Numbered from the stretch's first letter, positions 27,639 to 36,556 are shown. The stretch: 56,300 nucleotides of DNA from Prochlorothrix hollandica PCC 9006 = CALU 1027 (GCF_000332315.1 NZ_KB235939.1:248279-304578); one strand, 5' to 3'. Notes: generated by a model not told the origin, from the sequence alone. Translations and numbers: made by a program.

Positions 27639-27760
27639 ATTCATATCTCGGTCTTGAAATTTGTTATTTACATTACCATTTGATCACAAATCCCAGGGTG
27701 ACCCAGACCATTAATGATAAAATGGGCTGAGTATCAGCGACATAAAACCAGCGAGGCATT

Positions 27761-28555
27761 ATGCCGACACTACAAGCGCAACCTGTGCGGACCCCAGTTT
27801 CCCAATCCCAAGCCACGGCTAAAATCCTCTTGGTTGAAGATGAAAGCCTAATCCGCGAGACAGTCACCTTAGCCCTAGAAGACGAAGGTTATGGGGTGAA
27901 AACCTTTAGTGATGGTCGATCGGCCCTGGATCTGTTTTATCAAGGGGATTACCCAGGCGAGCATTCTGGTGCTGATGGGACGGTGCTGCCTGAGATGCCT
28001 GAGATGCCTGATCTGATCATTCTAGATCTGATGTTGCCCCTAGTGAATGGTCTCGATCTCTGTCGCTTTATCCGTCGCCAAGGGAGTACGGTTCCCATCC
28101 TGATCCTCAGTGCTAGGGGGACAGAGATGGATCGGGTGGTGGGTCTAGAAGTGGGAGCAGATGACTACATGACCAAACCCTTCGGGATGCGGGAATTGGT
28201 GGCTCGGTGTCGGGCTTTGTTGCGGCGATCGCGGCAGAGTCAGCCCCAGGATGACTTCCCCGTGTTGCGTTTCCAGCACTTAGCCCTCTATCCCTCCCAG
28301 TGCCGGGTTACTGTCCACGACGAAGAGGTTAATCTGTCCCCTAAAGAATTTCGACTATTGGAACTGTTTTTGAGCTATCCCCGCCGAGTTTGGTCCCGTG
28401 AGCAGTTATTGGAGCGGGTTTGGGGTATTGATTTCATGGGGGACAGCAAAACCGTGGATGTCCACATTCGTTGGCTCCGGGCTAAGCTAGAAGCCGAACC
28501 CAGTCAACCCCAATACCTGCAAACGGTGCGAGGTTTCGGCTATCGCTTTGGCTAA
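27761..28555 (+). CDS. sphR: Phosphate-regulon response regulator (SphR/PhoB type)
   Basis: 264 residues. Receiver domain with E27-D28, phospho-acceptor D89 in LIILDLMLPLVNG, LSARG and DDYMTKPF; DNA-binding winged helix with SPKEFRLLELFLSYPRRVWSREQLL and KTVDVHIRWLRAKLE, ending LQTVRGFGYRFG. The receiver carries an extra loop of about 20 residues (GEHSGADGTVLPEMPEMPD) before the phosphorylation strand, partly built from a short repeat. The LDLCRFIRRQG and TEMDRVVGLEVGADDYMTKPF segments match SphR. The kinase gene sphS follows on the same strand after 616 bp of repeats. Confidence 0.8.
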   Translation: MPTLQAQPVRTPVSQSQATAKILLVEDESLIRETVTLALEDEGYGVKTFSDGRSALDLFYQGDYPGEHSGADGTVLPEMPEMPDLIILDLMLPLVNGLDLCRFIRRQGSTVPILILSARGTEMDRVVGLEVGADDYMTKPFGMRELVARCRALLRRSRQSQPQDDFPVLRFQHLALYPSQCRVTVHDEEVNLSPKEFRLLELFLSYPRRVWSREQLLERVWGIDFMGDSKTVDVHIRWLRAKLEAEPSQPQYLQTVRGFGYRFG

Positions 28556-28665
28556 CGATTAGCCCATCTGATGGTTCACAACGGCTGAGGATCAAACCCA
28601 TGGCGGCGAGCTAAGCCTAAAAAGTCCTGGAAACGCCACACCTCCCGACAAATCCATCACCTGGG

Positions 28666-28850
28666 ATTGTCGAGTTGTACTCGACCCAAAGCCGACTACA
28701 AGTCGGCTCTCCCAGAAGGATCGTCGAGTTGTACTCGACCCAAAGCCGACTACAAGTCGGCTCTCCCAGAAGGATTGTCGAGTTGTACTCGACCCAAAGC
28801 CGACTACAAGTCGGCTCTCCTAGAAGGATTGTCGAGTTGTACTCGACTCC
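28666..28850 (+). repeat. Family E paired-hairpin repeat, three and a half units
   Basis: Units of 53-54 bp: GTCGAG-TTGTA-CTCGAC, spacer CCAAA, GCCGAC-TACAA-GTCGGC, spacer CTCCCAGAAGGAT. The final unit keeps only its first hairpin. It lies between sphR and sphS. Peptides translated from it (SSCTRPKADYKSA) are artefacts. Confidence 0.92.
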
Positions 28851-28901
28851 CCAGCCCAACTGTGTCCCATGCCCAAGATAGCGGGCAGCATATCCCAAAA
28901 A

Positions 28902-29092
28902 CCCGTTCTCAAAAACCCGTTCTCAAAAACCCATAACTTACCCCTTAAAGCGGGACAAGATTAACGGGACAGTGAGGCACTCCCCGCCCCACTGTCCCGG
29001 CTTCAGTTTTGTAAGGCTCTTGATGGCTGAAACCCTTTGGGTAGTGTGCGCCCTCCGGGCGCACACTACACGACCCATTTCGGACTGCCGTA
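28902..29092. repeat. Mosaic: 14-bp tandem repeat, family C copy and family B fragment
   Basis: 28902-28933 is AAAAACCCGTTCTC x2-3. 28937-29007 is a family C copy with its right terminus lost (CTTACCCCTTAAAGCGGG...CTGTCCCGGCTTCAG). 29008-29092 is the reverse-oriented remainder of a family B element with palindrome GTAGTGTGCGCCC-TCC-GGGCGCACACTAC. The three abut with no spacer. Confidence 0.75.
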
Positions 29093-29141
29093 ACCCGCCT
29101 AACTATTTAGGATCCAGTGTGACTCTGCCGGTGTCAGTGAC

Positions 29142-29171
29142 CCTAACCTCCCTTTTCCTAACTTCCCTTTT
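29142..29171 (+). promoter_or_regulatory. 15-bp direct repeat before sphS; possible Pho-box-like or minisatellite
   Basis: CCTAACCTCCCTTTT followed by CCTAACTTCCCTTTT, ending at the sphS start codon. CTAACCT resembles the cyanobacterial PHO-box half-site, but the spacing (7 bp between half-sites) is larger than usual, so this may be only a two-unit minisatellite. Confidence 0.3.
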
Positions 29172-30587
29172 ATGATTGGCCTGGACTTTGGTTCAGGACT
29201 CGCCCTGGGTTTGGGGCTGCTCCTGGCCTATCACCTCGATCAACGTCGTCGCTCCCAGTTATTGCTGCGGGTGTTGCGCCAGGAAGTCCCTCCTCGCCGT
29301 TTAGGTCTCACCTCCCCCTTCCTGGGCACCTTGCTCCACACCCAAGAAGCCCAACAGATCTTGACCACTGCCTTGGGAGATTTAAACTATTTGCTCCAAC
29401 AGATGCCCTTGGCCTATGTCCAGGTGGATGGGGACAATCTTTTTCAAGGCTGCAACCAGGCTGCGCGGATCCTCCTCAATTTGCCAGAGCAACCGTCGCC
29501 CCGGCCTCGGTTGTTGCTGGAACTCTTTCGCTCCTATGACCTGGATCAATTGATTGAAGAAACCCGCCAGAGCCAAGCCCCCTGTCAACGGGAATGGAGT
29601 ATCAATGTGGTGGCGATGGATCCCGTCAACCCGATTCCCCAGCCCAGCTTGCACCTACGGGGCTATGGTTTCCCCCTCAATGATGGCAAAGTTGGGGTTT
29701 TTCTGGACGATCGCCAAGAAGTGGTGCAGCTCACCCAACAGCGCAACCGCTGGGTCTCTGATGTGGCCCACGAACTGAGAACACCCCTGACCTCCATTCG
29801 CTTGGTGGCAGAAACCTTGGTGTCCCGTGTCGATGTCCAGTGGAAGTCCTGGATGGAGCGATTATTGGGGGAAACGATTCATTTAAGTGATTTAGTGCAA
29901 AACCTGCTGGATCTCAGCCGCCTCGATCGCCGATCGGCCCCCGGCTTAGTCTTAACAACGGTTGATCTGGTGGAGTTGATTGACATGGCCTGGGATACCC
30001 TGGAACCCCTGAGCCGTCGTCACCACATTCAATTCCACTATGACGGTCCTGAACAGATGCTGTTGGAAGCCGATCGCTCCCATTTATATCGCGTATTGCT
30101 CAATTTGCTCGATAACGCTCTCAAATACAGCCCCCCCCAATCGGCCATTACGGTGAAGCTCTCAACGAGCCTTAATCCCACCGAAACGAGCCGCACCCTG
30201 CCCCAGGATTCACAGCCCACCGATGTCACCACCCTCTGTTTAGAAGTCATCGATCGCGGCACTGGATTTCTGGCGGAAGATCTGCCCCATGTGTTTGAGC
30301 GCTTTTATCGATCGGATCCATCCCGCAGCCGTCAACCCTATGGCGTTTCTAGCCCTGGACTGCCGGGGGAAACCGCCGATCCGCCGTTAATTCATAGCAA
30401 TAGCTGTGGGTTAGGGCTAGCCATTGTTCAGCAAATCATCCAGGCCCACCAGGGATCGGTCACCGCCCAAAACCACCCCAGCCTGGGGGGAGCCTGGTTA
30501 AAAATTCACTTGCCGGTGTCCACTCCCCAAGGGACTGCTACCCCAAACCCATCGCAGACCTTGCCTAAACCCCCCTTCTCAGCTTAA
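29172..30587 (+). CDS. sphS: Sensor histidine kinase (SphS-like, phosphate sensing)
   Basis: 471 residues. A short N-terminal hydrophobic segment (4-22) can associate with the membrane. A PAS domain (about 70-185, [25 protein letters not shown]), a HisKA domain with phosphorylated His200 in [17 protein letters not shown], and an HATPase domain ([50 protein letters not shown]) follow. This is the SphS architecture; pairing with the SphR-like regulator upstream supports a phosphate-starvation role. The two genes are separated by repeats. No clear SD. The rpmI start lies 31 bp downstream. Confidence 0.78.
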   Translation: MIGLDFGSGLALGLGLLLAYHLDQRRRSQLLLRVLRQEVPPRRLGLTSPFLGTLLHTQEAQQILTTALGDLNYLLQQMPLAYVQVDGDNLFQGCNQAARILLNLPEQPSPRPRLLLELFRSYDLDQLIEETRQSQAPCQREWSINVVAMDPVNPIPQPSLHLRGYGFPLNDGKVGVFLDDRQEVVQLTQQRNRWVSDVAHELRTPLTSIRLVAETLVSRVDVQWKSWMERLLGETIHLSDLVQNLLDLSRLDRRSAPGLVLTTVDLVELIDMAWDTLEPLSRRHHIQFHYDGPEQMLLEADRSHLYRVLLNLLDNALKYSPPQSAITVKLSTSLNPTETSRTLPQDSQPTDVTTLCLEVIDRGTGFLAEDLPHVFERFYRSDPSRSRQPYGVSSPGLPGETADPPLIHSNSCGLGLAIVQQIIQAHQGSVTAQNHPSLGGAWLKIHLPVSTPQGTATPNPSQTLPKPPFSA

Positions 30588-30618
30588 ATTAGAAGACTGT
30601 GTTTCATTGTCGCTAATC

Positions 30619-30819
30619 ATGCCTAAGCTCAAAACCCGTCGAGCTGCTGCCAAGCGTTTCCGCGCTACAGGCACCGGCAAAGTGATGCGTCGGAAAGCAT
30701 TCCGTAATCACCTTCTCCAGCACAAGTCCACAAAGCGTAAGAGCCAACTGGGTAAGCCTGCTGTCATTGATGAAACCGATGAAAAGCGGGTGCAGCTCAT
30801 GCTGCCCTATCTGGGTTAA
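30619..30819 (+). CDS. rpmI: 50S ribosomal protein L35
   Basis: 66 residues, [20 protein letters not shown]...[16 protein letters not shown]..., the standard bL35 sequence with many Arg/Lys. The family start MPKLKT fixes the ATG at 30619 rather than 30607. It is paired with rplT downstream, as in most bacteria; infC is not adjacent. Confidence 0.98.
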   Translation: MPKLKTRRAAAKRFRATGTGKVMRRKAFRNHLLQHKSTKRKSQLGKPAVIDETDEKRVQLMLPYLG

Positions 30820-30930
30820 GGGGTTCCCATGGTTGGCGATCGCAGCGTTGAAGTTGCCTCGCCTAACATTGCCTCACTCCCCCCACTGTGCCTCACCCAC
30901 CCATCTCAACCCTAGGGATCCACCACAACC

Positions 30931-31278
30931 ATGACACGAGTCAAACGGGGTAACGTCGCCCGTAAACGGCGTAACAAGATTCTTAAGCTGGCCAAGGGCT
31001 TCCGTGGCTCCCACTCCAAGCTATTCCGCACCGCTAACCAGCGGGTGATGAAGGCGTTGACCAATGCCTACCGCGATCGCCGCAAACGGAAGCGGGATTT
31101 CCGTCGCCTCTGGATTGCCCGCATCAATGCTGCCGTGCGTCCCCATGACCTCAGCTATAGCAAGTTCATCTGGGGCATGAAACAGGCAAATGTTCAGCTT
31201 AACCGCAAAATGTTGGCCCAGTTGGGAGTTCTGGATCCCGCTGCCCTCAAAGCCGTCATCGACGTTGTCAAAGGATAG
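30931..31278 (+). CDS. rplT: 50S ribosomal protein L20
   Basis: 115 residues, [36 protein letters not shown]..., the bL20 family; binds 23S rRNA early in large-subunit assembly and in some bacteria represses its own operon. The distal part [22 protein letters not shown] is typical. 111 bp after rpmI and 27 bp before the TPR gene. Confidence 0.98.
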   Translation: MTRVKRGNVARKRRNKILKLAKGFRGSHSKLFRTANQRVMKALTNAYRDRRKRKRDFRRLWIARINAAVRPHDLSYSKFIWGMKQANVQLNRKMLAQLGVLDPAALKAVIDVVKG

Positions 31279-31305
31279 ATTGGTACACAGCATTGGGAAA
31301 GCACC

Positions 31306-31836
31306 ATGACAGACGCTCTGCCCCTCTCTTATCTAGCCTTATTGGTGGTTCTCCTGGGGGGAGCCAGTTTCTTTGTGGTGCGCCAGGTGCTGCGAACCCG
31401 TCGCACAGAGCTAGCCATGGCGGAACTCCAGAATAAGCTGCTCCAAGAGAAGAAGGGCCAAGCACGGGACTACTACGAATTGGGGAGCATCATGATCTCC
31501 AAGAAGCTTTATGTCCAGGCCATTAAGCAATTGGAAAAAGCCCTCAAAGCAGATGACCTGGGCGATGGAGAACCTGCTGCCCTGGTTCACAATGCCCTGG
31601 GCTATGGCTATGCGGCTCAGGAGCAATTTGACTTGGCCATCCGTCACTATAAGGAAGCGCTGAAACAGGTACCTGAGTATGTGGTGGCCTTAAACAATCT
31701 GGCCCTAGCCTATGAGCGTAAACAGCTTATGGCCCAGGCTCTGGCAGCTTATGATCAGGTGTTATCCCTGGATCCCACCAATAAAGCTGCTGGCAAGCGG
31801 GCTGAGTTTCTGCGTAAGCTCACCGTGGTGTCTTAA
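31306..31836 (+). CDS. ycf37: TPR membrane protein, Ycf37-like (photosystem I assembly/stability)
   Basis: 176 residues. One N-terminal membrane helix (LSYLALLVVLLGGASFFVVRQVL, 7-29), then about three tetratricopeptide repeats (ARDYYELGSIMISKKLYVQAIKQ; LVHNALGYGYAAQEQFDLAIRHY; VVALNNLALAYERKQLMAQALAAY). Size and layout match Ycf37, which interacts with photosystem I during assembly. Assignment is by architecture; other short TPR proteins are possible. Probably co-transcribed with rplT (27 bp gap) and mrdA (21 bp gap). Confidence 0.65.
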   Translation: MTDALPLSYLALLVVLLGGASFFVVRQVLRTRRTELAMAELQNKLLQEKKGQARDYYELGSIMISKKLYVQAIKQLEKALKADDLGDGEPAALVHNALGYGYAAQEQFDLAIRHYKEALKQVPEYVVALNNLALAYERKQLMAQALAAYDQVLSLDPTNKAAGKRAEFLRKLTVVS

Positions 31837-31857
31837 CCTTACCCCCCCCCTACCCCC

Positions 31858-33645
31858 GTGCTGTTCACCCCCACTGCACCTCCCTCCACTCCCCCCCGTA
31901 CCATTGGCCGATCGCTCCAGTCTGTGTTTGTCATGGCAGCGGTATCAGCTCTCATGCTTGGGGGTTTGGGAAGTCGGTTAGCCTATCTCCAACTGATTGA
32001 GGGCGATCGCAATCGCCAACTAGCCGAAGAAAACCGGGTGCGCCTGGTGTCTAAACCACCGGAACGGGGGCAGATTTTCGATCGCAACGGTAAGCTCCTC
32101 GTGGGGAGCAACCCCTCTTATTCTCTCTTCCTCTGGCCCATTGCCCTCGAAGAAGCGGAATGGCCCATAGCCCTTCAGCGCCTTTCCCACATTCTCAGGG
32201 TTCCTGTCACCGAGATCCAAACCAATCTGGAGAAAGAAGGCTATAACTCCCCCTACCGGGTACGAGTGGCTCGAGGACTGACGATTCAACAAGTGGTAGC
32301 CCTAGAAGAGGCTCGCACCGAGCTGAAGGGCGTGGAAATTGACGCGGAAACCATGCGTTATTACCCCAATGGGGACTTAGCGGCCCATGTTTTGGGCTAT
32401 ACCGGCGAAATCACCGATAGTGAATTGGAATCCCTGGAGGATCGGGGTTACCGCATGGGGGATGTGCTGGGAAAACTGGGTGTGGAAGCGGCCCTAGAAG
32501 ATCAACTGCGGGGGGAATGGGGCGGCCAGCAGGTGGAAGTGGATGCCATGGGGGAAGTGATCCGCATCCTGGGGGAGAAGCCCCCGATCCCAGGGGATGA
32601 TGTGATTCTGACCTTGAACTCAGACCTGCAAAAAAAAGCCGAGCAGGTGCTGGGCAATACCAAAGGGGCGATCGTTGCCATGGATCCCCGCAATGGGGAA
32701 GTTTTAGCCATGGCCAGCCGCCCTGCCTACGACCCCAATATTTTCTCGTCCCGCATTAGCGATGAGCAATGGCAGCAACTGCAAGCCAAAGAGCATCCCT
32801 TCCTCAACCGCGCCCTGCGTTCCTTCGCCCCCGCCAGTACCTATAAAATCATCACCACCGTCGCCGGCTTGGAATCCGGGAAATTTAGTCCGGGTACCGT
32901 GCTTCCCACCTTCCCCTATCTGGAAGTGGGGGGCATTCAGTTTTGGGATTGGAACCGAGCGGGCTTTGGTCCCCTCAGCTTTCAGGGTGCCATGACCTGG
33001 AGTAGCGACACCTTTTTCTATCAAATTGGTCGCAGTGTGGGGGGTGAGGTTCTCGCGGAGTGGAGCCGAAAGTTTGGCATGGGCCAATTAACCGGTATTG
33101 AGCTAGCAGAGGAAGAGTCTCCCGGCGTGGTGCCCGATAATGCCTGGAAAGAAGAGATGCTGGATGAAATTTGGTACATCGGGGATAGTATCAATATGTC
33201 CATTGGTCAGGGTTATATGCAGGCCACACCCCTTCAAGTGGCCATGATGTTTGCGGTACCCGCCAATGGGGGTGACTTGGTGCAGCCCCATCTCCAGTTG
33301 GATCTCCAAAATCGGCGAGAGTGGACGAAGTCAATAAACCTGAAACCGAGCACCATCCAAGTTTTGCGGGAAGGTCTGCGGGATGTCGTGCAGGTGGGCA
33401 CAGGGGCAGCGTTGCGCACCAACTCCATCCCCCCAGTGGCCGGTAAAACGGGGACAGCAGAAGATCAACCCCGAAAGTCCCATACCTGGTTTGGGGGATA
33501 TGCCCCGGCGGATAACCCAGAAATTGTCGTCGTAGCCTTTACGGAAAACTCCGGTGGGGGGGGCGGTAGTTTGGCTGCTCCCATGGTGCGATCGATATTG
33601 GAAGCCTATTTCCAGGGCCAGAAAACCCCCGCACCCAAGCCCTGA
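31858..33645 (+). CDS. mrdA: Penicillin-binding protein 2 (elongation transpeptidase)
   Basis: 595 residues, GTG start. N-terminal membrane anchor (SVFVMAAVSALMLGGLGSRLAYLQL, 22-46), PBP dimerisation domain (PERGQIFDRNGKLL...), and transpeptidase domain with the active-site Ser327 in ASTYK, the SSD triad element (TWSSDTFFYQIG), and KTGTAE. PBP2 cross-links peptidoglycan with RodA in lateral wall synthesis. rodA is not adjacent. The start codon lies 21 bp after ycf37. Confidence 0.95.
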   Translation: MLFTPTAPPSTPPRTIGRSLQSVFVMAAVSALMLGGLGSRLAYLQLIEGDRNRQLAEENRVRLVSKPPERGQIFDRNGKLLVGSNPSYSLFLWPIALEEAEWPIALQRLSHILRVPVTEIQTNLEKEGYNSPYRVRVARGLTIQQVVALEEARTELKGVEIDAETMRYYPNGDLAAHVLGYTGEITDSELESLEDRGYRMGDVLGKLGVEAALEDQLRGEWGGQQVEVDAMGEVIRILGEKPPIPGDDVILTLNSDLQKKAEQVLGNTKGAIVAMDPRNGEVLAMASRPAYDPNIFSSRISDEQWQQLQAKEHPFLNRALRSFAPASTYKIITTVAGLESGKFSPGTVLPTFPYLEVGGIQFWDWNRAGFGPLSFQGAMTWSSDTFFYQIGRSVGGEVLAEWSRKFGMGQLTGIELAEEESPGVVPDNAWKEEMLDEIWYIGDSINMSIGQGYMQATPLQVAMMFAVPANGGDLVQPHLQLDLQNRREWTKSINLKPSTIQVLREGLRDVVQVGTGAALRTNSIPPVAGKTGTAEDQPRKSHTWFGGYAPADNPEIVVVAFTENSGGGGGSLAAPMVRSILEAYFQGQKTPAPKP

Positions 33646-33960
33646 TGCCTAAGCTGAACCCTGGGAAAATGTGACAGATTCTTAACGATCGAACGGGCCA
33701 AAAAAGTTCTACGGTAACGTTGGGACTGCCTAAAACCCATGGTTTATAACCTATTGTTAACCATAGACTTCTCCCTAAGACCAAACTTTTCCCTCCGGCA
33801 GTGGGGGGTAATAGCTAATTTTGCCAGTGGTTTAAGGAGTCAAAACGTGGCTATTTCTCGACATTTTTCCATGGGTAAATATCCATAGCCCTGTTGTGAA
33901 AACCCTTATAGAACGAGAGATCTAGGAAAACTCCTGTTTCCAAACCTTTTTAATCAGTCT
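33646..33960. promoter_or_regulatory. Leader and probable promoter region of cao
   Basis: 315 bp, more AT-rich than its surroundings and, unusually for this window, free of the repeat families. It contains an imperfect inverted repeat ATGGTT...AACCAT at 33739-33766 (inner AAC / GTT also pair) and TATAAC just inside it. It is a candidate operator for the chlorophyll b gene, but no known binding motif was recognised. Confidence 0.35.
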
Positions 33961-35061
33961 ATGAATAATAGCCTCAACGTATCCGCAACCCTAGATTTAG
34001 CGAACGGATTACGCAACTTTTGGTATCCCGTTGAGTTTTCTAAGAATTTGGGGATGGCGGATCCCCTGGGCTTCGAGTTATTTGATCAATGTTGGGTTTT
34101 GTTTCGCGATGATCAGGGAACTGCCGCCTGTATTCTGGATGAATGTGCCCACCGCGCTTGTCCCCTATCCCTGGGCAAGGTGATCCAAGGGCGGATCCAG
34201 TGCCCCTACCATGGTTGGGAGTACGATCGCCAGGGGGAGTGTGTCCATATGCCCTCCTGCCAAGCCATCAGCAATCCAATTTTGACCTTGCCAGTGATGG
34301 AGCAAGGGGGCATGATTTGGGTTTGGCCCGGAACCGACGAGCCAGGTGCCTTGCCATCCTTAGCCCCCACCCTACCGGACAATTTCACCCTCCAGGCTGA
34401 ATTGGTGATGGATTTGGAGGTGGAGCATGGCTTAATGCTGGAAAACCTCTTAGATCTCGCCCATGCCCCCTTTACCCACACCGGCACCTTTGCCAAGGGC
34501 TGGCCCGTCCCCCCTTTTGTCCGGTTTGCCAATGCTGCCACCACACCCTGGACCGGGCACTGGGATCCCTATCCCATCCACATGACCTTTGAACCCCCTT
34601 GCTTTGTCATTAGCACCATCGGCTTGCGGGGCAAAGACTGTGGCCGCCATCTGCATCAGGTTCACGCCTGTCTCCCTCGGGGCCAGGGGCGCACTCGCTT
34701 GCTCTACCGCTTAGCCTTAGATTTTGGCCACTGGTTACGCTGGGTTCCGGGGACCCATTGTCTCTGGCAACATTTGGCCAACCGAGTCATCCAGGAAGAC
34801 TTACGCTTAGTCCAGGGCCAACAGGAGCGTCTCAAGGGGGGGGCTAATGTGTGGAACCAACCCGTGGGCTATGACAAGTTGGGGGTGGCCTATCGCCACT
34901 GGCGCAATCAAGTGGAACGCCACGGTTCTGACTGGCCTGAATCTCCCGCTGATGAGGGTAGGGAGCCTGCTCTCAATGCGATCGTCACGGGGTCAGATGC
35001 TCCGATCACGGGTTCTGTGGTTTCCCTGCCGCCGTCCCAGGCTCCTCCCACGGGGCACTGA
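33961..35061 (+). CDS. cao: Chlorophyllide a oxygenase (chlorophyll b synthesis)
   Basis: Rieske monooxygenase converting the C7 methyl of chlorophyllide a to formyl, giving chlorophyllide b. 366 residues. The Rieske cluster is C62-x-H64 and C81-x2-H84 (CAHRACPLSLGK, CPYHGWEYD). The mononuclear iron region is ENLLDLAHAPFTH with D165, H168 and H173. MDLEVEHGLMLENLLDLAHAPFTHTGTFAKGW and ANVWNQPVGYDKLGVAYRHWRN follow plant and prochlorophyte CAO almost word for word. It lacks the N-terminal regulatory (degron) domain of plant CAO. No SD; about 40 C-terminal residues exceed the core. Monocistronic. Confidence 0.95.
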   Translation: MNNSLNVSATLDLANGLRNFWYPVEFSKNLGMADPLGFELFDQCWVLFRDDQGTAACILDECAHRACPLSLGKVIQGRIQCPYHGWEYDRQGECVHMPSCQAISNPILTLPVMEQGGMIWVWPGTDEPGALPSLAPTLPDNFTLQAELVMDLEVEHGLMLENLLDLAHAPFTHTGTFAKGWPVPPFVRFANAATTPWTGHWDPYPIHMTFEPPCFVISTIGLRGKDCGRHLHQVHACLPRGQGRTRLLYRLALDFGHWLRWVPGTHCLWQHLANRVIQEDLRLVQGQQERLKGGANVWNQPVGYDKLGVAYRHWRNQVERHGSDWPESPADEGREPALNAIVTGSDAPITGSVVSLPPSQAPPTGH

Positions 35062-35238
35062 AGGCACTGATTCCACAGTCCAAGTTTCTTGCAATGTAAG
35101 GGTAGCGCCGCTTCCACCCTGGGAGAGTTTCACTCAAATAATGCTGTGGGGGGATGGCGATCGCTAGCATCTGTTAGCCTGGGTCGTGATGCCTAATCAC
35201 ATTGGCTGGACCCTGTTGAACGTTGTTTAGTCCTGGAT

Positions 35239-35358
35239 GGGATTGTCGAGTTGTACTCGACCCAAAGCCGACTACAAGTCGGCTCTCCCAGGGGGATTGT
35301 CGAGTTGTACTCGACCCAAAGCCGACTACAAGTCGGCTCTCCCAGGGGGATTGTCGAG
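35239..35358 (+). repeat. Family E paired-hairpin repeat, two units plus a fragment
   Basis: GTCGAG-TTGTA-CTCGAC and GCCGAC-TACAA-GTCGGC hairpins, spacer CTCCCAGGGGGATT, ending in a truncated third unit at GTCGAGT. Lies 180 bp after cao. Confidence 0.9.
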
Positions 35359-35423
35359 TCTGCCGACTGCCCCAGTTAGACTGCTCCAGTTAGATCACGA
35401 TAGATAAATAAGGATTAAATCCC

Positions 35424-35543
35424 ATGGCTCCCCAATGGTTAAAACGGGTTGGCAAAGGTCTAGTTATTACTATGCTTCTGATGATGGGTCTCTTAGGGGT
35501 ACGGGTGGCCCTATCCTTGGTTCTGATTGGTATCTCCCATTAG
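35424..35543 (+). CDS. Putative 39-residue single-helix membrane protein
   Basis: ATG with AAGGA about nine bases upstream, 39 codons, TAG. The protein starts MAPQWLKRVGKG and then has one hydrophobic helix (LVITMLLMMGLLGVRVALSLVLIG) and a short tail. Positive residues before the helix suggest a cytosolic N-terminus. Size and composition fit the small accessory subunits of thylakoid complexes, but I do not recognise the family. It lies between cao and the following leftward gene, with no other gene in that gap. Confidence 0.5.
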   Translation: MAPQWLKRVGKGLVITMLLMMGLLGVRVALSLVLIGISH

Positions 35544-35551
35544 CGATCGCC

Positions 35552-36556
35552 CTAGCTATCAAGCCAGGAGGAGGCCGATCGCCGTTTGCGTAAGTCAGCT
35601 TCATCCAGAAGGCTGTTGGTAGACGGAGGCGGAACAGGTTGCGGGGAAAGGGAGACCGAGGGTTTGGGCACCGGATCCATGGGTTTCCCCTGGGTCTCTG
35701 CACTGATGGGCGGCACGATCGGGCTGGAAACTAGGGCCGCGATCGAGGGTACGGTTCCGTCCCCCACGGGAGGCAAGACAGCATCGGGAGTCTCCCCAGG
35801 GCGATCGCCACCTGCCTTAACCAGAGATGGGTTGGGGGATCCCCTAAATTCTGCCATCAACTGTTGGGAAACCCAGAGGGCACCGAGGGCACAACTGAAA
35901 CCCACCCCCCCCAACAGCCACAGTCTGAGGGGATTACCAGGGGTTAACGTCGAGGGATGAGACACTGTCGCGGCATTGAGGGCTGGGGCTGGGAGGGCTG
36001 GGGCTGGGAGGGATGCGGCTGGGGGGGCGATCGCCTCGGTTTCTGGGGTATTGCCTGGGGCATTATTTGGGGCATTGCCTGGGGCATTGCCTGGGGCATT
36101 ACCTGGAGCGTTAGTGGTCGTATTAGGCGCTGTGAAGGACGATGCAGCCGAGGAATCGCCCCGGCCTAGGCCCGTGGCGGGGGCAATAATCAGTACTGCG
36201 TCTGACCCGACTGTGCCCGACCCTGGGGCTGGCTGGCTAGGGGTGGCTGGGGTGGCGTTGGGAACCAGGGGGGGATCAACAGGATCGGCTGCGGCAGGGG
36301 GATCGAGACTAGGGGCGATGTCTGGGGTGAAGGGCGCGATCGCTGTTGCGTCTGGGGCTGTTCCGGCGGTGGCGCGGGAACCATTATTGCGGCTAAGGCT
36401 ATGGCTAGCGGTGGGATCCAGCAACACACTCACCGCTACCCCCGTGGCAAAGCAGAGACCGGTCAAGACACTGATCCAAGCCACCAACAGGGGATGGGAT
36501 CGGAGGACATGAAGGATCATCTGAGTGGGGGACTGGGAAGGTGAGGGAGCAGCCAT
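35552..36556 (-). CDS. Low-complexity membrane protein of unknown function
   Basis: 334 residues. Two hydrophobic segments (LLVAWISVLTGLCFATGVAVSVLL, about 23-46, and LRLWLLGGVGFSCALGALWV, about 210-229) flank a long Pro/Ala/Asn-rich stretch of probable disorder that includes NAPG x4 and PAPAL x2 repeats coded by tandem 12-15 bp DNA repeats. The C-terminus SLLDEADLRKRRSASSWLDS is more ordered and could be a binding motif. No family recognised. The linker has evidently expanded by repeat slippage. Confidence 0.7.
   Translation of the reverse strand: MAAPSPSQSPTQMILHVLRSHPLLVAWISVLTGLCFATGVAVSVLLDPTASHSLSRNNGSRATAGTAPDATAIAPFTPDIAPSLDPPAAADPVDPPLVPNATPATPSQPAPGSGTVGSDAVLIIAPATGLGRGDSSAASSFTAPNTTTNAPGNAPGNAPGNAPNNAPGNTPETEAIAPPAASLPAPALPAPALNAATVSHPSTLTPGNPLRLWLLGGVGFSCALGALWVSQQLMAEFRGSPNPSLVKAGGDRPGETPDAVLPPVGDGTVPSIAALVSSPIVPPISAETQGKPMDPVPKPSVSLSPQPVPPPSTNSLLDEADLRKRRSASSWLDS

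Noticed and set aside
28666..28850. Regular 53-bp repeats looked like a CRISPR array
   Set aside because: The repeats are directly contiguous with short constant linkers; there are no unique spacers and no cas genes.
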